The position numbers and the translations under genes were made by a program. The notes under the pieces are model-generated. The model saw only the letters and a program-made list of their open reading frames with translations, did not search any database and was not told the origin of the DNA. 64,000 nt of DNA from Ceratothoa steindachneri (Eukaryota; Arthropoda; Malacostraca; Isopoda; Cymothoidae): NCBI GenBank assembly GCA_963969495.1, contig OZ018323.1, forward strand, positions 68,345,720 through 68,409,719. The letters are read 5' to 3'. Of the stretch, positions 63,570 through 64,000 are shown piece after piece (the stretch's first letter is position 1; the number at the start of each line of letters is the position of its first letter).

Positions 63570-63905
63570 GGGGTGCACGATAGGGAGCACTGTTTCTAGG
63601 CTACAAATATGGGTTACAATTTAAGCCTTATGATGTCAAGACATCATAAGGTGAAGCCCCTCATTTTGAAAATAACTAAAAATGTAATTTTTGGCATAAA
63701 TAGCCTAAAGTAGGCAGCGCTATCATCTTTATTATTTTGATAAACATGCAGAGCCGATGGCACATTTATCAAAATAACAGAAAGAAAATAGCGCCACCTA
63801 ATTTAGGCTATTGCCACCAAAACTTAAACATTTTTTAGTTACTTGGAAAAATTGTGGGGAGTTGCACCCCCTGAAACTTTAAAAAAACACCATGTAATAT
63901 TCCTA
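63570..63905. repeat. Foldback-type inverted repeat
   Basis: A perfect 26-bp hairpin, CCTTATGATGTC-AA-GACATCATAAGG, lies at 63626-63651. A larger imperfect inverted repeat follows: TAACTAAAAATGT..AATAGCCTAAAGTAGGC and ATTATTTTGATAAA on the left, answered by TTTATCAAAATAA, ACCTAATTTAGGCTATT and ACATTTTTTAGTTA on the right, with the centre near 63755. No coding frame. It may be a foldback or MITE-like element; ends and target duplication are not defined. Confidence 0.65.
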
Positions 63906-64000
63906 ATTCGAAAGACTAACATTAGCTTTTAATATAAAAGGTGATTGTGAAATGTCAGCAGCAATATCGTCCTCTTAAATTACCTAATAATATATCCACT

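Overview
This window is eukaryotic genomic DNA, most likely from a decapod crustacean. It has no bacterial-style gene packing. It holds a spliced animal gene whose short exons lie in introns of 4.7-10.4 kb, and those introns are filled with non-LTR retrotransposons, DNA transposons and a tRNA-headed SINE. The decapod assignment rests on the look of the retrotransposon proteins (RNase H followed by a Cys-rich tail, and an ALGAN..ALRGEMGWS-type fragment). It is an inference from family resemblance, not proof.

The one host gene I can support is ADPGK (ADP-dependent glucokinase) on the minus strand, partial at both ends. Six internal exons run from high to low coordinate: 49805-49609, 40146-39956, 30099-29997, 25261-25125, 18392-18229 and 7869-7763. 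All have AG/GT borders, and the codon phases agree across all five introns (about 300 codons in total). The N-terminal exon(s) were not recognised, and the C-terminal exons with the GxGD catalytic region must lie left of base 1.

Around it, about 17 fragments of one retrotransposon family (called LINE-A here) occupy most of the window. The order is ORF1 with zinc knuckle, then ORF2 with endonuclease, reverse transcriptase, RNase H and a Cys/His tail. Every copy is on the minus strand, in the same sense as ADPGK. Many sit head to tail, and most carry the same 3' terminus with two consecutive hairpins. Layout: A0/A1 (1-2625), A2 (3185-6385), A3-A4-A5 in tandem (8228-17350), A6 with A7 nested inside it (19205-24740), A8 carrying a CR1/L2-like insertion (25735-27725), A9 (28470-29650), short fragments A10-A13 (31635-35690), A14 with a Tc1-like insertion (35700-38690), A15 with a hAT insertion (41565-47680), and A16-A17 (52690-55795). 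No copy has an intact ORF2.

The right end (55800-62650) is a second LINE family (LINE-B). Its gag-like ORF1 is broken by three later insertions: a CR1/L2-like LINE, a Tc1/mariner element with terminal inverted repeats, and a MITE that also occurs at 34874-35297. A roughly 500-bp SINE with tRNA-like A and B boxes is present in seven copies. Elements left of about 24.7 kb are GC- and CpG-rich, while those between 28 and 55 kb are eroded and CpG-poor, so the window mixes younger and older insertion layers. I found no rRNA, true tRNA, CRISPR or viral gene.
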